Source: Methylobacterium nonmethylotrophicum
GTDB lineage: Bacteria > Pseudomonadota > Alphaproteobacteria > Rhizobiales > Beijerinckiaceae
NCBI RefSeq assembly: GCF_004745635.1
Contig: NZ_SRLB01000002.1
Span: 186,001-250,000 of the forward strand
Direction of reading: 5' to 3'
Length of the DNA: 64,000 bases
Part shown: piece by piece, positions 52,360-61,627 of the stretch
Layout of the letters: every line of letters begins with the position of its first letter
Position numbering within the stretch: the stretch's first letter is position 1
The notes under the pieces: model-generated
What the model saw: only the letters and a program-made list of their open reading frames with translations
Databases searched by the model: none
Told to the model about the DNA's origin: nothing
Translations under genes and position numbers: made by a program

Positions 52360-53046
52360 TCAGGCGTCGGTCTCGGCCGCGGCGGCCGGACCGGCGGGCT
52401 CGGCCCGGATCGTGACCGTGTCGCCCTGGATCGAGAACCGCACGGCCATCTCGGCGGCCCGGGCGACCAGGCCGGCATAGAAGGGCTGGATCGCGTGGGC
52501 GTCCACGGTGCCGCTCTCCGGCGCGCCGGCGATGAGCGCCTCGACATGGGCCGGGATGCGGGCGTGCGAGCCCTTGGCGGTCAGGACGAAGACCGGCGCC
52601 TCGCCCTCCCCGGTCACCGCGACGTCGATGACGCCGCCGCGCGGGATCGCCGTGACGGCGATCACCACGAGGTTCAGGAGCAGCTTGACCTTGTTCTTCG
52701 GAAACAGCGCGCGGGGCGCGCTCCAGGTCAGCTGGGTCTTGTCGTCGCCGAACATGCCGCGGGCGACGTTCTCGGCGTCCGCGAGGTCGATGCTCGCGCC
52801 CGCCGAGCCCGCCGCCCCGAAGGCGATGCGGGCGAATTGCAGCCGGGCCGAGGCCTGCCTGGCGCTCTTGCGGATCAGGTCGAGGGCGAAGTCGCGCATC
52901 TCGGCGCTGTCCTCGTCCTCGAGCACCTCGAGGCCATTCACGATGGCGCCGACCGGGCTGATGACGTCGTGGCAGACCCGTGAGCAGAGCAGCGCCGAGA
53001 GGTCGAGGGCGTCGAGGTCGACGGTGGCGGTCGTGGGGAGGGTCAT
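52360..53046 (-). CDS. chpT: histidine phosphotransferase ChpT
   Basis: 228 residues from the ATG at 53046. A helical DHp-like start with the acceptor His26 in LLCSRVCHDVISPVGAIVNGLEVLED, the ChpT hallmark, followed by a degenerate GHKL-like ATPase fold that cannot bind ATP. It passes phosphate from CckA to CtrA and CpdR, both in this window; cckA is not. Lies upstream of cheA on the same strand, and divergent from cysQ. Confidence 0.93.
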   Translation of the reverse strand: MTLPTTATVDLDALDLSALLCSRVCHDVISPVGAIVNGLEVLEDEDSAEMRDFALDLIRKSARQASARLQFARIAFGAAGSAGASIDLADAENVARGMFGDDKTQLTWSAPRALFPKNKVKLLLNLVVIAVTAIPRGGVIDVAVTGEGEAPVFVLTAKGSHARIPAHVEALIAGAPESGTVDAHAIQPFYAGLVARAAEMAVRFSIQGDTVTIRAEPAGPAAAAETDA

Positions 53047-53208
53047 GGGGGCGCGCTCCGCGGGGCCGGTTCGATGGGGTCGCGGCGGCTCCCGCCACGG
53101 TTTGCCGGCACGGATAGCCGCCGCGCGCCGGTTTGAAAAGGCGATCGCGCCCGCCCGTCTGCCCCGGCACGGATCGACAAACCCGCGGACGCGGGGCATG
53201 ACAGCGGC

Positions 53209-54057
53209 ATGACGACGACCCTGGCACCCGGCAGCGTGCCCAATCCCGCCGAGCGCGACGCCATCGCGCTCAGGCTCGCCGAGATCGCCACTGCGGCCGG
53301 CGTGATCCTGCGCCGATTCGAACTGGGCGGGTGCCGCCACCACCTGAAGGCGGACGGCTCGCCGACGAGCCAGGCCGACCTCGCCGCCGAGGAACAGATC
53401 GTGGCGGCGCTGGCGCGAGACTGGCCCGGCATCCCGGTGATCGCCGAGGAGACCGCGGCGGAGGCCGCCCCCGCCGCCCTGTTCTTCCTGGTCGACCCCC
53501 TCGACGGGACCAAGGATTTTCTCAAGGGCACCGGCGAGTACACGGTCAACATCGCGCTCGTGGCCGGCGCGCGGCCGGTGGCGGCGGCGCTCGCCGCGCC
53601 CGTCCTCGCCCGGGTCTGGGCCGCCGGAGCGGATGCGCGCGAGGCGCCGATCGTCGAGGGCCGCCCCGGCCCGTTCGGAGCGGTCAGGGCGAGGCCCGCG
53701 CCCGCCGATGGCATGACGGCGCTGGTGAGCCGCAGCCATGGCGAGGCGGCGGACGAGGCATGCCTCGCAGGCCTGCCGGTCGCCCGGCGGCGCGGCGCGT
53801 CGTCGGCCCTCAAGTTCGGGCTGCTCGCCTGCGGCGAGGGCGACGTCTACGTGCGCTGCGGCCCGACCATGGAGTGGGACACGGCCGCCGGCGACCACAT
53901 CCTGACCCAGGCCGGCGGCTGCCTGATCGGCCCCGACGGCGCGCCCCTCGCCTACGGCCGCCATCCCGACCAGTACCGGAACGGGCCCTTCGCGGCCCTC
54001 GGAGATCCGTCCTTTGCCGGCCGGATCGTGCTGCCGGCGTCGCGCCCGGCCAAGTAG
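53209..54057 (+). CDS. cysQ: 3'(2'),5'-bisphosphate nucleotidase / inositol-monophosphatase family
   Basis: 282 residues, CysQ pattern: ADGSPTSQADLAAEEQIVAAL, VIAEET, FFLVDPLDGTKDFLKGTGEYTVNIALV (metal site DPLDGTKDF) and CGPTMEWDTAAGDHILTQAGG. Hydrolyses PAP to AMP in sulfate assimilation. Divergent from chpT; no other cys genes are here. Confidence 0.87.
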   Translation: MTTTLAPGSVPNPAERDAIALRLAEIATAAGVILRRFELGGCRHHLKADGSPTSQADLAAEEQIVAALARDWPGIPVIAEETAAEAAPAALFFLVDPLDGTKDFLKGTGEYTVNIALVAGARPVAAALAAPVLARVWAAGADAREAPIVEGRPGPFGAVRARPAPADGMTALVSRSHGEAADEACLAGLPVARRRGASSALKFGLLACGEGDVYVRCGPTMEWDTAAGDHILTQAGGCLIGPDGAPLAYGRHPDQYRNGPFAALGDPSFAGRIVLPASRPAK

Positions 54058-54112
54058 GCGTAGGGGCGAGTTGTCAGGGCAAGTCGTCGGTGCGAGGCGT
54101 GACGGGTCCGGC

Positions 54113-54595
54113 TCACCCGCCGAGCGCGGCGTCGCGCCGCAGCACCGGCCAGCGCGCCTCCGCCGCCTCGAGGAGAGCGGGCCCGGCCCGCTGGCGCCGC
54201 TCCACGCCGCGAAAGAGGTAGAGCCGGTCCCCATGCAGGGCCGCCGCCAGGGGATCGGCCTCGACGAGGCGCCCGGCCGCCACGCCCTCCGGATCGTAGC
54301 CGCCGAGCCGCGGCGCATAGGCCTCGGGTGCCGCCGCGAAGGCCGCCCGGTTCGCCGGTCCGGCGAAGCGCCAGACGAGCCCCGACCAGGTGACCTCGTG
54401 CGCGCCCGAGCCGGGGAGCGGCTCCGGCCCGAGCCGGTAGGACACGGCGTCGAAACCCCGCAGAGCGAGCCCGGTCAGGGAATCGGCGGCGTAGAGTGCC
54501 GGCACGCCGAGCGGCGTCTCGCCGCGGGCCGGAGCGGCGACCGCGGCGGCGAGCAGCGACAGCAGGCCGCGCCGCGTTAACCAGATCTTGCCCAT
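54113..54595 (-). CDS. YHS domain-containing exported protein (Tat signal)
   Basis: 160 residues. A twin-arginine signal (LTRRGLLSLLAAAVAAPARG) then the YHS pattern ALRGFDAVSYRLGPEPLPGS, HEVTWSGLVWRFAGPANRAAFAAAPEAYAPRLGGYDPEG. YHS proteins of this form are periplasmic, perhaps for metal handling; the role is not known. A helical tail (LLEAAEARWPVLRRDAALG) ends it. Divergent from eipA. Confidence 0.85.
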   Translation of the reverse strand: MGKIWLTRRGLLSLLAAAVAAPARGETPLGVPALYAADSLTGLALRGFDAVSYRLGPEPLPGSGAHEVTWSGLVWRFAGPANRAAFAAAPEAYAPRLGGYDPEGVAAGRLVEADPLAAALHGDRLYLFRGVERRQRAGPALLEAAEARWPVLRRDAALGG

Positions 54596-54696
54596 ATCCG
54601 CAGCATCTGTGGCATCCCGCCGCCCGTCCGCGCCGGTGTCTCGCCGGCCGAGCCGGCCGAGCCGGCTCCGACCTTCTAAGCCGGGACGCCTAACGA

Positions 54697-55368
54697 ATGC
54701 TCTCAGCCCCTCCCGCCCCCTCGGCCAGGCAGGACATCCGGCGGCACACCTCCGGAACGCCGCGCCGGCGCCGCTCGGCCGCCGTCCTGGCCGCCCTCCT
54801 CGCCGGCCCCCCGGCGCTCGCCGCGCTGCCGGCGGCCCTTCATCCCGTCCCGGCCGCGGCGCAGGGGCGGCGCCCCGGCGATCCCGGCACGTTCCAGCCG
54901 CGGGAGATCATCGATTCCGGGCACCAGTTCTTCGGCTCGGTGTCGCGCGGCCTCGCCCTCACGGTGCAGGAGGCGACGCGCCGCTGGGGCGAGCCCAACG
55001 GCTACATCCTCGGCCAGGAGGCCTCCGGCGCCATCATCGGCGGCGTGCGCTTCGGCGAGGGCACGCTGTTCACCCGCAATGCCGGCCAGCGCAAGGTCTT
55101 CTGGCAGGGGCCGTCCCTCGGCTTCGACGTCGGCGGCGACGGCGCCCGCAGCATGATGCTGGTCTACAACCTGCCCCGGGTCGACGCGCTCTACCGCCGC
55201 TTCGTCGGCATGGACGGCTCGGCCTACGTGGTCGGCGGCTTCGGCATGTCGGCGGTCACCTCCGACAACATCGTGGTGGTGCCGATCCGTGCCGGCGTCG
55301 GGGCGCGATTCGGGATCAATGTCGGCTATCTCAAGTTCACCGACTCGCCGACCTGGAACCCGTTCTGA
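54697..55368 (+). CDS. eipA: EipA-like DUF1134 envelope protein
   Basis: 223 residues. A signal peptide after a basic lead (RRRRSAAVLAALLAGPPALAAL) and the DUF1134 domain: EIIDSGHQFFGSVSRGLALTVQEATRRWGEPNGYILGQEASGAIIGGVRFGEG-type core, DVGGDGARSMMLVYNLP and VVPIRAGVGARFGINVGYLKFT. In Brucella the homologue EipA supports envelope integrity, and its gene lies next to chpT and ctrA, as I recall; here the order is ctrA, che genes, chpT, cysQ, YHS, eipA. No clear ribosome site at the ATG. Confidence 0.85.
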   Translation: MLSAPPAPSARQDIRRHTSGTPRRRRSAAVLAALLAGPPALAALPAALHPVPAAAQGRRPGDPGTFQPREIIDSGHQFFGSVSRGLALTVQEATRRWGEPNGYILGQEASGAIIGGVRFGEGTLFTRNAGQRKVFWQGPSLGFDVGGDGARSMMLVYNLPRVDALYRRFVGMDGSAYVVGGFGMSAVTSDNIVVVPIRAGVGARFGINVGYLKFTDSPTWNPF

Positions 55369-55528
55369 GCGGGCGGCCGTCGCGCGGCCGCGCTGGTCCT
55401 CGGGGCCGTCCCGTGGCAGGGTCCGGCCCGCGCCGCCCGCGCCCGGTCGCGGGCGGCCGTCCACCGTGTCCCCTCGTCCGGGGGCCTGGCCGCAGGCCGC
55501 GCCCGGACGCCGAGAGAGTATCGCCCGG

Positions 55529-56410
55529 GTGATCGAGTCCCTGATGTTCGCGGCCCTGGGCTTCCTCGGGGCCGGCCTGTGCGCCCTGCTGATCCTGCCG
55601 GCCCTCAATGCCCGGGCCGAGCGCCTGACGCGGCGCCGGCTCGAGGCGCTCTACCCGATGTCGATCGTCGAGCTCACCGCCGAGAAGGACCATCTGCGGG
55701 CCGAGTTCGCGGTGCGCGAGCGCCAGCTCGAGCGCCGGGTCGAGGAGGCGATGGCCGCCCGCCAGGCCGAGATGGAGGAGATGGGCCGGCGCACCGTCCG
55801 CATCGGGATGCTCACCGCCGAGATCGAGCGCCGGGATACCCGCCTCGCCGAGATCGAGCGCGACCTCGTCGCGGCCCGCGGCAGCCTCGCCCAGATCCAG
55901 GGCGAGATCGCGGAGGCCCGAACCGCCCGCGCGGCGGCCGAGGAGGCGATGCGGGCCCTCGAAGGCCCCTATCAGCGGGCCCTGGCCGACCTCGCCGCGC
56001 TGCGGGGCGAGGTCGAGGCGCTGCGAAGCGGCCAGGCGGAGGCCGAGGCCGCCCGCGGCGTCGCCGAGGAGCGGGCACGCGCGGCGAGCGGCCGGGTGGC
56101 GGCGGCGGGCGAGGGCATCGCCAGCGCCGCCCGCGAGCAGATCCAGGCGCTCGAGGACGCGCTCTCCGACCTCAATGCCCGCCACGCCGCCGAGATCGAG
56201 GCTGCCCGGGCCGAGATCGCCGCCCTGCGGGCGGCCGCGCAGGCCGGCGCTCCGCCTCCCGAGCGCATCGCCGCCGAGAACGCCGCCCTGGAGCGCCGGA
56301 TCGCCGAGGTGGCGGACGCCCTGATGCAGGCGCAGGGCCGCCCGGAGCCGCGGATGCCCCAGGCGACGTCCCTGCCGGCGCAGGTGCCGACGCCCGTCGC
56401 CGCGGGGTGA
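55529..56410 (+). CDS. membrane-anchored long coiled-coil protein, 293 residues
   Basis: Starts with GTG at 55529 (ATG 55544 possible): one membrane helix (about 5-25), then coiled coil to about residue 260 (IVELTAEKDHLRAEFAVRERQ, LTAEIERRDTRLAEIERDL) and a Pro/Gln-rich tail. Cytoplasmic filament-like or scaffold protein; similar proteins lie near eipA in Rhizobiales. No family name is certain. Confidence 0.7.
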   Translation: MIESLMFAALGFLGAGLCALLILPALNARAERLTRRRLEALYPMSIVELTAEKDHLRAEFAVRERQLERRVEEAMAARQAEMEEMGRRTVRIGMLTAEIERRDTRLAEIERDLVAARGSLAQIQGEIAEARTARAAAEEAMRALEGPYQRALADLAALRGEVEALRSGQAEAEAARGVAEERARAASGRVAAAGEGIASAAREQIQALEDALSDLNARHAAEIEAARAEIAALRAAAQAGAPPPERIAAENAALERRIAEVADALMQAQGRPEPRMPQATSLPAQVPTPVAAG

Positions 56411-56664
56411 CGGCTCGGCGATGTGCCCTGCGGCACATCGCGACCGGCACGGCCTGTCCCCGGATGCGACGAGCCGACCCGGAAACGGCGCGGAAACATC
56501 ATCTAACCCGTTCGTGATGCAGCCTTTTCCTGCTTCGGCCGGTGGCCCCGGCGGGCCCCCGCAACGGTCTCGATCGGGTCTCAGGCGTCCCGCGACCCTT
56601 GTCAGGCTGCGGGTTTCGGGCCATGTCGCTGCGACTCCCATCCCTCTGCAAGGCTTCGACAGAC

Positions 56665-56910
56665 ATGATGCTCAGGCCGATGTCGCTCGCCCTCCTGACC
56701 GCCGGCAGCCTCGTGCTGCTCGCCGTCCCGGCTTCGGCCCAGCGCGACGACCCCAACCTGAAGAAGTACTGCACGGGCGACTACATGACCTACTGCGGGA
56801 ATCTGCCGCCGGAGAGTCCTGAGGTCGATCGCTGCTTCGAGAAGAACATGAAGAAGATTTCGGTCAACTGCAAGAAGGCGATCGAGTACTACGAGCAGAC
56901 CCACAAGTAG
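56665..56910 (+). CDS. small secreted Cys-rich-repeat protein, 81 residues
   Basis: Signal peptide (MSLALLTAGSLVLLAVPASAQ) and a mature part of about 55 residues with four cysteines: KKYCTGDYMTYCGNLPPES, DRCFEKNMKKISVNCKKAI. This matches the cysteine-rich-repeat pattern (C-x7-C ... C-x11-C) of small periplasmic proteins. Function unknown. Adjacent ATGs at 56665 and 56668. Confidence 0.72.
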   Translation: MMLRPMSLALLTAGSLVLLAVPASAQRDDPNLKKYCTGDYMTYCGNLPPESPEVDRCFEKNMKKISVNCKKAIEYYEQTHK

Positions 56911-56948
56911 CGGTCCCGGGCGGAGGCCCACCCGCTCCGCAAGCCGCC

Positions 56949-59057
56949 TCAGGCGGAGGCCTCGGCCCGGCTCGCGGCCTCCAGCGCCTCGGCCAGGGCC
57001 TCGATGGTGAAGGGCTTGCGCAGCACGGTCTCGCCCGGCGCCGGCCGGGGCCCCTCCTGGGCGTCGTCGCGCGGATGGCCGGTGGCGAAGATCACCGGCA
57101 GGTCCGGGCGCCGCCGCCGCGCCTCGGCCGCGAGGGTCGGCCCGTCGATGCCCGGCATCACCACGTCGGTGAACAGCACCGCCACCTCGCGCCCGCCGTC
57201 CAGGATGGCGAGCGCCGCCGCGCCGTCGGACGCCGTCAGGGTGCGGTAGCCGAGCTCGCCGATCGTCTCGGCGCTGGCGAGCCGCACCGCGGAATCGTCC
57301 TCCACCACCAGCACGGTCCGGGCCGCACGTCCGGGCGCCGCCGCCGCGAGGCGGGTCCGCGCGGCGGCCTCGGCCGGCACGCCGTCCCGGCTCACCGGCA
57401 GGGTCAGCTCGATGGCGGTGCCCTCCCCCGGCCGGCTGTCGATGCGCACGCGGCCGCCCGACTGGGTGACGAAGCCGTAGACCTGGCTCAAGCCCAGGCC
57501 CGTGCCCCGCCCCTGCGGCTTCGTGGTGAAGAACGGCTCGAAGGCCCGCGCCACCACGTCGGGCGGCATGCCGGTGCCGGTGTCGCGCACCGTGACGCAG
57601 ACCGCCGCCGTCCCGTCCTCGAGGGTGCCGACGGCCGTCTCCAGGGTGAGCTTGCCGCCCCCCGGCATCGCGTCGCGGGCATTGACCGCGAGGTTCAGGA
57701 TCGCGTTCTCGAGCTGGTTCTGGTCGACGAACACCGCCGGCGGATCGGCCATCAGCCGCGTCTCGACCCGCACCGTCTCGCCGAGCGTACGGCGCAGGAG
57801 GTCGACCATTCCGGCGACGAGGCGGTTCGGGTCGGTGGGACGGGGCTCGAGCGGCTGCTGGCGCGCGAAGGCGAGGAGCCGGTGGGTGAGCTTGGCGGCT
57901 CGGTCGGTGCCGTCGAGGGCGCCGGCGATGAAGCGGCCGACATCGGTGTCGCCCCGGGCGATGCGCCGCTGCACCAGTTCGAGCGAGCCGGTGATGACGG
58001 CGAGCAGGTTGTTGAAGTCGTGCGCGATGCCCCCCGTCAACTGGCCCACCGCCTCCATCTTCTGCGACTGGCGCAGCTGGCTCTCGGCGGCGAGCCTCTG
58101 CGCGTGCTCGCGCTTGAGGTCGGCCAGCGCCTGCTGCTCGGCCCGGGCCCGGGCCAGCGCCAGCCAGGCCATCAGCACCAGGGTCAGGGCCGAGACGGTG
58201 GCGACGAGACCGTAGACCCGCAGGTTGTCGTACCAGCGGTCGAGGGCGACCGCGGTCTCGACCGAGAACGCGACCTGGACCGGGTAGTCGCCGATGCGGC
58301 GCCAGGCATAGAGCCGCTCGGCCTCCGCCGGCGGCGTGCCGGTGGCGGCTCCCCCCTGCGGCCGGGCCCGGATCGCCCGCAGCAGCGGGTCGGCCGGCGC
58401 CAGCCGCTCGTCGACCTGCGGGCCCGGCGGCTCGCGCACCAGGATGGCGCCGTCGGCGCGCAGCAGCATCGCCCGGTGGTCGGTCGGCGCGGCGATCTCG
58501 GCGTAGAAGCGGGCGAAGTACTCGGTGCCGAGCGCGATCACGATCACGCCGTCGAAGCGCCCGTCATCGGTCGAGCGCCGGCGGCTGACCATGAAGGCGG
58601 TGGAGCCGTCCGCCTCCCGCACGGCGGGGCTGACATAGATGCCGATGTCCCGCGGCGGGTGAACCGAGAAAACGTCCCGCCCCGAGACGTCGCGGTTGAG
58701 GTCGCCCTCGCGGCTCGAGGCCTGCACCCGCCCCTGCGGGTCGACCACCCAGACCGCCTTGGCCTGGGCGAGCGGCGCCTTCAGGCTCGCCAGGAAGCCG
58801 CCGGTGGCGGGCGCCGCGATCTGGCTCCAGCTCCGGTCGAAGACGTAGTCGTCGACCCGGTCCATGGCGAGCTCGGCGGTGTCGAACACCTTCGAGGCGT
58901 GCTCGTGCATCACCGCGGCGGTCCGCACGACCGCGCTGTCCTCTTCCCGCAGGACCTCGGCCCGGTTCCACCACGCCGCGCCCACCAGGACGACGCACGG
59001 CACCAGGAAAGCCGCGGCGACGAGGAGCTGGTGCAGCCGCACCGTCGATAGGCTCAC
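56949..59057 (-). CDS. hybrid sensor histidine kinase with periplasmic sensor and C-terminal receiver
   Basis: 702 residues from the GTG at 59057. Two membrane helices (about 8-27 and 280-300) enclose a Cache-like periplasmic sensor (YVSPAVREADGSTAFMVSRRR). Then the kinase: AVGQLTGGIAHDFNNLLAVITGSLELV (His), NLAVNARDAMPGGG, DTGTGMPPDVVARAFEPFFTTKPQG, GTGLGLSQVYGF, and a receiver with Asp in VLFTDVVMPGIDG. A perfect CtrA box sits 51 bases upstream. Ligand and partner unknown. Confidence 0.9.
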   Translation of the reverse strand: MSLSTVRLHQLLVAAAFLVPCVVLVGAAWWNRAEVLREEDSAVVRTAAVMHEHASKVFDTAELAMDRVDDYVFDRSWSQIAAPATGGFLASLKAPLAQAKAVWVVDPQGRVQASSREGDLNRDVSGRDVFSVHPPRDIGIYVSPAVREADGSTAFMVSRRRSTDDGRFDGVIVIALGTEYFARFYAEIAAPTDHRAMLLRADGAILVREPPGPQVDERLAPADPLLRAIRARPQGGAATGTPPAEAERLYAWRRIGDYPVQVAFSVETAVALDRWYDNLRVYGLVATVSALTLVLMAWLALARARAEQQALADLKREHAQRLAAESQLRQSQKMEAVGQLTGGIAHDFNNLLAVITGSLELVQRRIARGDTDVGRFIAGALDGTDRAAKLTHRLLAFARQQPLEPRPTDPNRLVAGMVDLLRRTLGETVRVETRLMADPPAVFVDQNQLENAILNLAVNARDAMPGGGKLTLETAVGTLEDGTAAVCVTVRDTGTGMPPDVVARAFEPFFTTKPQGRGTGLGLSQVYGFVTQSGGRVRIDSRPGEGTAIELTLPVSRDGVPAEAAARTRLAAAAPGRAARTVLVVEDDSAVRLASAETIGELGYRTLTASDGAAALAILDGGREVAVLFTDVVMPGIDGPTLAAEARRRRPDLPVIFATGHPRDDAQEGPRPAPGETVLRKPFTIEALAEALEAASRAEASA

Positions 59058-59417
59058 GGGACACTCACAAACGCGGCGGAAAGCCGACGCGGCGATCGGC
59101 GTGAAGCTTAACTGTTCATTAACGGCTTGGCGAGCGAAACGATCGCCGTCCCGTCCGTCGGCGTCCCGCGGGTCGCCGTTGTCCGTTCGGGTGTGTCGCC
59201 CGGGCATCGGCGCCGGCGCCCCGGCTCCATTTCCTGGCCGCACTCTTCCGGCAGGCGGTCGAACAGGTCCTTAACGGCCACGCTCGAATGCCGCGCAACG
59301 GCCCCTAACGCCGGGCTCGCCTCGCGGGACGCGGGCCGCTATGGTGCTGCCGCCACGCTTAGGGCGGGGACCGGGTCGTGCGGCCCGGCGCCGCTCCAGG
59401 TTTCTGATCGTGCCGCG
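59058..59417. promoter_or_regulatory. divergent promoter region with a perfect CtrA box
   Basis: 360 bp without a gene between the kinase (minus) and lptM (plus). TTAACTGTTCATTAAC at 59108-59123 is an exact TTAA-N7-TTAA CtrA site, close to the kinase start; another TTAAC lies near 59271. Few other ORF-free signals were seen. Confidence 0.7.
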
Positions 59418-59849
59418 ATGCCCCGCGACGAACCGGCTTCCGCGTCGTCGTCGGACCGCGCCCGTGCCCGGACCCCGCCCGTGCTCCGTACCCGTACCCT
59501 CGTGATCCTCGGCCTGATCGCCCTCGCGACGACCGCCTGCGGCCGCCGCGGTCCGCTCGAACCGCCGCCCGCCGCAGCCCCGGCCGGCGCCGCCGCCGGC
59601 CCGCAGGCCGGCAAGCCGCCGGCCGGCGGGGCGGCCGCGCGGCCGCGGACCGGGGCCGCTTCGGTCAATACCCTGCCGGGCGGCGTCGGGCTCGAGGCCG
59701 GCGGCAACGCCCCCGACGACGCCGACGAGCTGCCCTCCGCCGCGGTCGCACCGCCGACCGGGATCCCGGCCCCGACCGAATCCTCCTCGCGCCGCCGCAA
59801 GGGCTACGTCATCCCCAAGGAGCCGTTCCCCCTCGATCCGCTGCTCTGA
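59418..59849 (+). CDS. lptM: LptM-like small lipoprotein
   Basis: 143 residues. A hydrophobic lead (LVILGLIALATTAC) and the lipid-attachment Cys, then GRRGPLEPPPAA, the LptM (YifL) signature CG-x-x-GPL-x-x-P. The rest is a long Ala/Gly/Pro-rich linker ending RRRKGYVIPKEPFPLDPLL. LptM mimics LPS substrate in LptD maturation in enterics. It is 124 bases from lysA, its usual partner. Confidence 0.82.
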   Translation: MPRDEPASASSSDRARARTPPVLRTRTLVILGLIALATTACGRRGPLEPPPAAAPAGAAAGPQAGKPPAGGAAARPRTGAASVNTLPGGVGLEAGGNAPDDADELPSAAVAPPTGIPAPTESSSRRRKGYVIPKEPFPLDPLL

Positions 59850-59972
59850 CGGGGGGATCCCGGTCGCCCGGGAACTCCGTGTGCCGGGAACCGAGGGTGC
59901 AAAGGGCGGCGGCTTTCGTGTAGAGGGCGCGACGCGCCGCATGGCGCGCCCCGGACCGTCAGTCAGCCACCC

Positions 59973-61244
59973 ATGCACCATTTCAGCTACCGCGACGGCG
60001 TGCTCCACGCCGAGGACGTCGACCTGGCACGGCTCGCGGGCTCGGTCGGCACACCCTTCTACTGCTACGCCTCCGCCACCCTGGAGCGGCACTACCGGGT
60101 CTTCGCCGACGCGTTTTCGGGCGACGACGCCCTCGTCTGCTACGCCATGAAGGCGAACTCGAACCAGGCGGTGCTCGCCACGCTCGCCCGCCTCGGCGCC
60201 GGCATGGACATCGTCTCGGAGGGGGAGCTGCGCCGGGCTCTCGCCGCCGGCGTGCCGGGCGAGCGCATCGTCTTCTCGGGCGTCGGCAAGACCGAGAGCG
60301 AGATGGCCGCCGCCCTCGAGGCCGGCATCCTGTGCTTCAATGTCGAGAGCGAGCCCGAGCTGGAGCAGCTCTCGCGCGTCGCCGCCGCCAGGGGCGCGAC
60401 GGCGCCGGTCTCGATCCGGGTCAACCCGGACGTCGACGCCCGCACCCACGCCAAGATCTCGACCGGGAAGTCGGAGAACAAGTTCGGCATCCCGATCTCG
60501 CGGGCGCGCGAGGTCTATGACCGGGCGGCCCGCCTGCCGGGCCTGTCGCTCGTCGGCGTCGACATGCATATCGGCAGCCAGATCACCGACCTCGCGCCCT
60601 ACGACAACGCCGCCGCCCTGCTCTGCGGCCTCGCCCGCGACCTGATGGCGGCGGGCCACCGGCTGCACCACGTCGATTTCGGCGGCGGGCTCGGCATCCC
60701 GTACCGGGACGACAACGCCCCCCCGCCGGACCCGGCCGCCTTCGCGGCGGTGCTGCGGCCGCATTTCCGGCCGCTCGGCCTCCGGCCCGTCTTCGAGATC
60801 GGCCGGATGATCGCCGGCAATGCCGGCGTGCTGGTGACGCGGGTCCTGTATGTAAAGCACGGCGAGGGCCGCACCTTCGTGATCGTCGATGCGGCGATGA
60901 ACGACCTGATCCGCCCGACGCTCTACGAGGCCTACCATGCCCTGCGCCCGGTGGCCGAGCCGGGCCCCGACGCGGCCCGCCTGACCGCCGACGTGGTCGG
61001 CCCGGTCTGCGAGAGCGGCGACTACCTGGCGCTCGCCCGCGAGATGCCGGAGGTCAAGCCCGGCGACCTGATCGCCGTGATGTCGGCCGGCGCCTACGGC
61101 GCCGTGCAGGCCTGCACCTACAACACGCGGCCGCTGGTGCCCGAGGTGCTGGTGCGCGGCCCCGACCACGCGGTGATCCGGCCGCGGCAGAGCTACGAGG
61201 AGCTGATCGGGCTCGACAGGGTTCCGGAATGGCTGGCGGGCTGA
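59973..61244 (+). CDS. lysA: diaminopimelate decarboxylase
   Basis: 423 residues. PLP lysine Lys60 (CYAMKANSNQAV), DIVSEGELRRAL, CFNVESEPEL, VRVNPDV-type strand (SIRVNPDVDARTHAKISTGKSENKFGI), DMHIGSQITDLAPY, DFGGGLGIPY, GRMIAGNAG, and Cys in GPVCESGDYLA. Last step of lysine synthesis. Start at the ATG at 59973. Confidence 0.96.
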   Translation: MHHFSYRDGVLHAEDVDLARLAGSVGTPFYCYASATLERHYRVFADAFSGDDALVCYAMKANSNQAVLATLARLGAGMDIVSEGELRRALAAGVPGERIVFSGVGKTESEMAAALEAGILCFNVESEPELEQLSRVAAARGATAPVSIRVNPDVDARTHAKISTGKSENKFGIPISRAREVYDRAARLPGLSLVGVDMHIGSQITDLAPYDNAAALLCGLARDLMAAGHRLHHVDFGGGLGIPYRDDNAPPPDPAAFAAVLRPHFRPLGLRPVFEIGRMIAGNAGVLVTRVLYVKHGEGRTFVIVDAAMNDLIRPTLYEAYHALRPVAEPGPDAARLTADVVGPVCESGDYLALAREMPEVKPGDLIAVMSAGAYGAVQACTYNTRPLVPEVLVRGPDHAVIRPRQSYEELIGLDRVPEWLAG

Positions 61245-61321
61245 TCGATGACCGGTCGATCGCTAAAATTCGACCGAATTTCCGAACCGGACGGCCAGTC
61301 CTCGCGCGGTAGCGTCCCGGC

Positions 61322-61540
61322 ATGTCACCGGGAGTACCTCAAGCGATGGCGCCTCAAGGCAATCTTCTCGCCCGCGCCGAGGCCGTGGTCGAGCGCGCGT
61401 ACCGCATCGCGGCGGAGCATCACTCCGCCCTGGCCCAGGCCCGGATCGCCGTGCAGCCCCTGCGCGACGTCGCGACGCGGCGGGGCGGGGACGACGTGCC
61501 GCAGGCCGCGGACCGGCCGCGGACCCGCCGGCCGGCCTGA
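61322..61540 (+). CDS. possible small protein, 72 residues
   Basis: Short ORF between lysA and the TIGR02302 gene, with a second ATG at 61346. The centre is helical (LLARAEAVVERAYRIAAEHHSALAQARIAVQPL), the tail basic. No strong ribosome site. It may be a chance open frame, given the GC content. Confidence 0.35.
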   Translation: MSPGVPQAMAPQGNLLARAEAVVERAYRIAAEHHSALAQARIAVQPLRDVATRRGGDDVPQAADRPRTRRPA

Positions 61541-61627
61541 GCCGATTTGACCCGCTGGCCGGGTCCGGCCGGCGTGCTAGCCTGCCTCCTTCGCCCGTTC
61601 GCGGACGGGCCCCAGCGGGAGCAGGGC

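Noticed and set aside
48317..52480. A very long open frame on the plus strand opposite cheY-cheW-cheA
   Set aside because: It is the GC-driven mirror of cheA and neighbours; the translation is His/Arg/Ala-rich with no domain, and the minus-strand genes are unmistakable.
57075..59051. A long plus-strand open frame opposite the hybrid kinase
   Set aside because: Kinase and receiver motifs are all on the minus strand; the mirror frame has no recognisable features.
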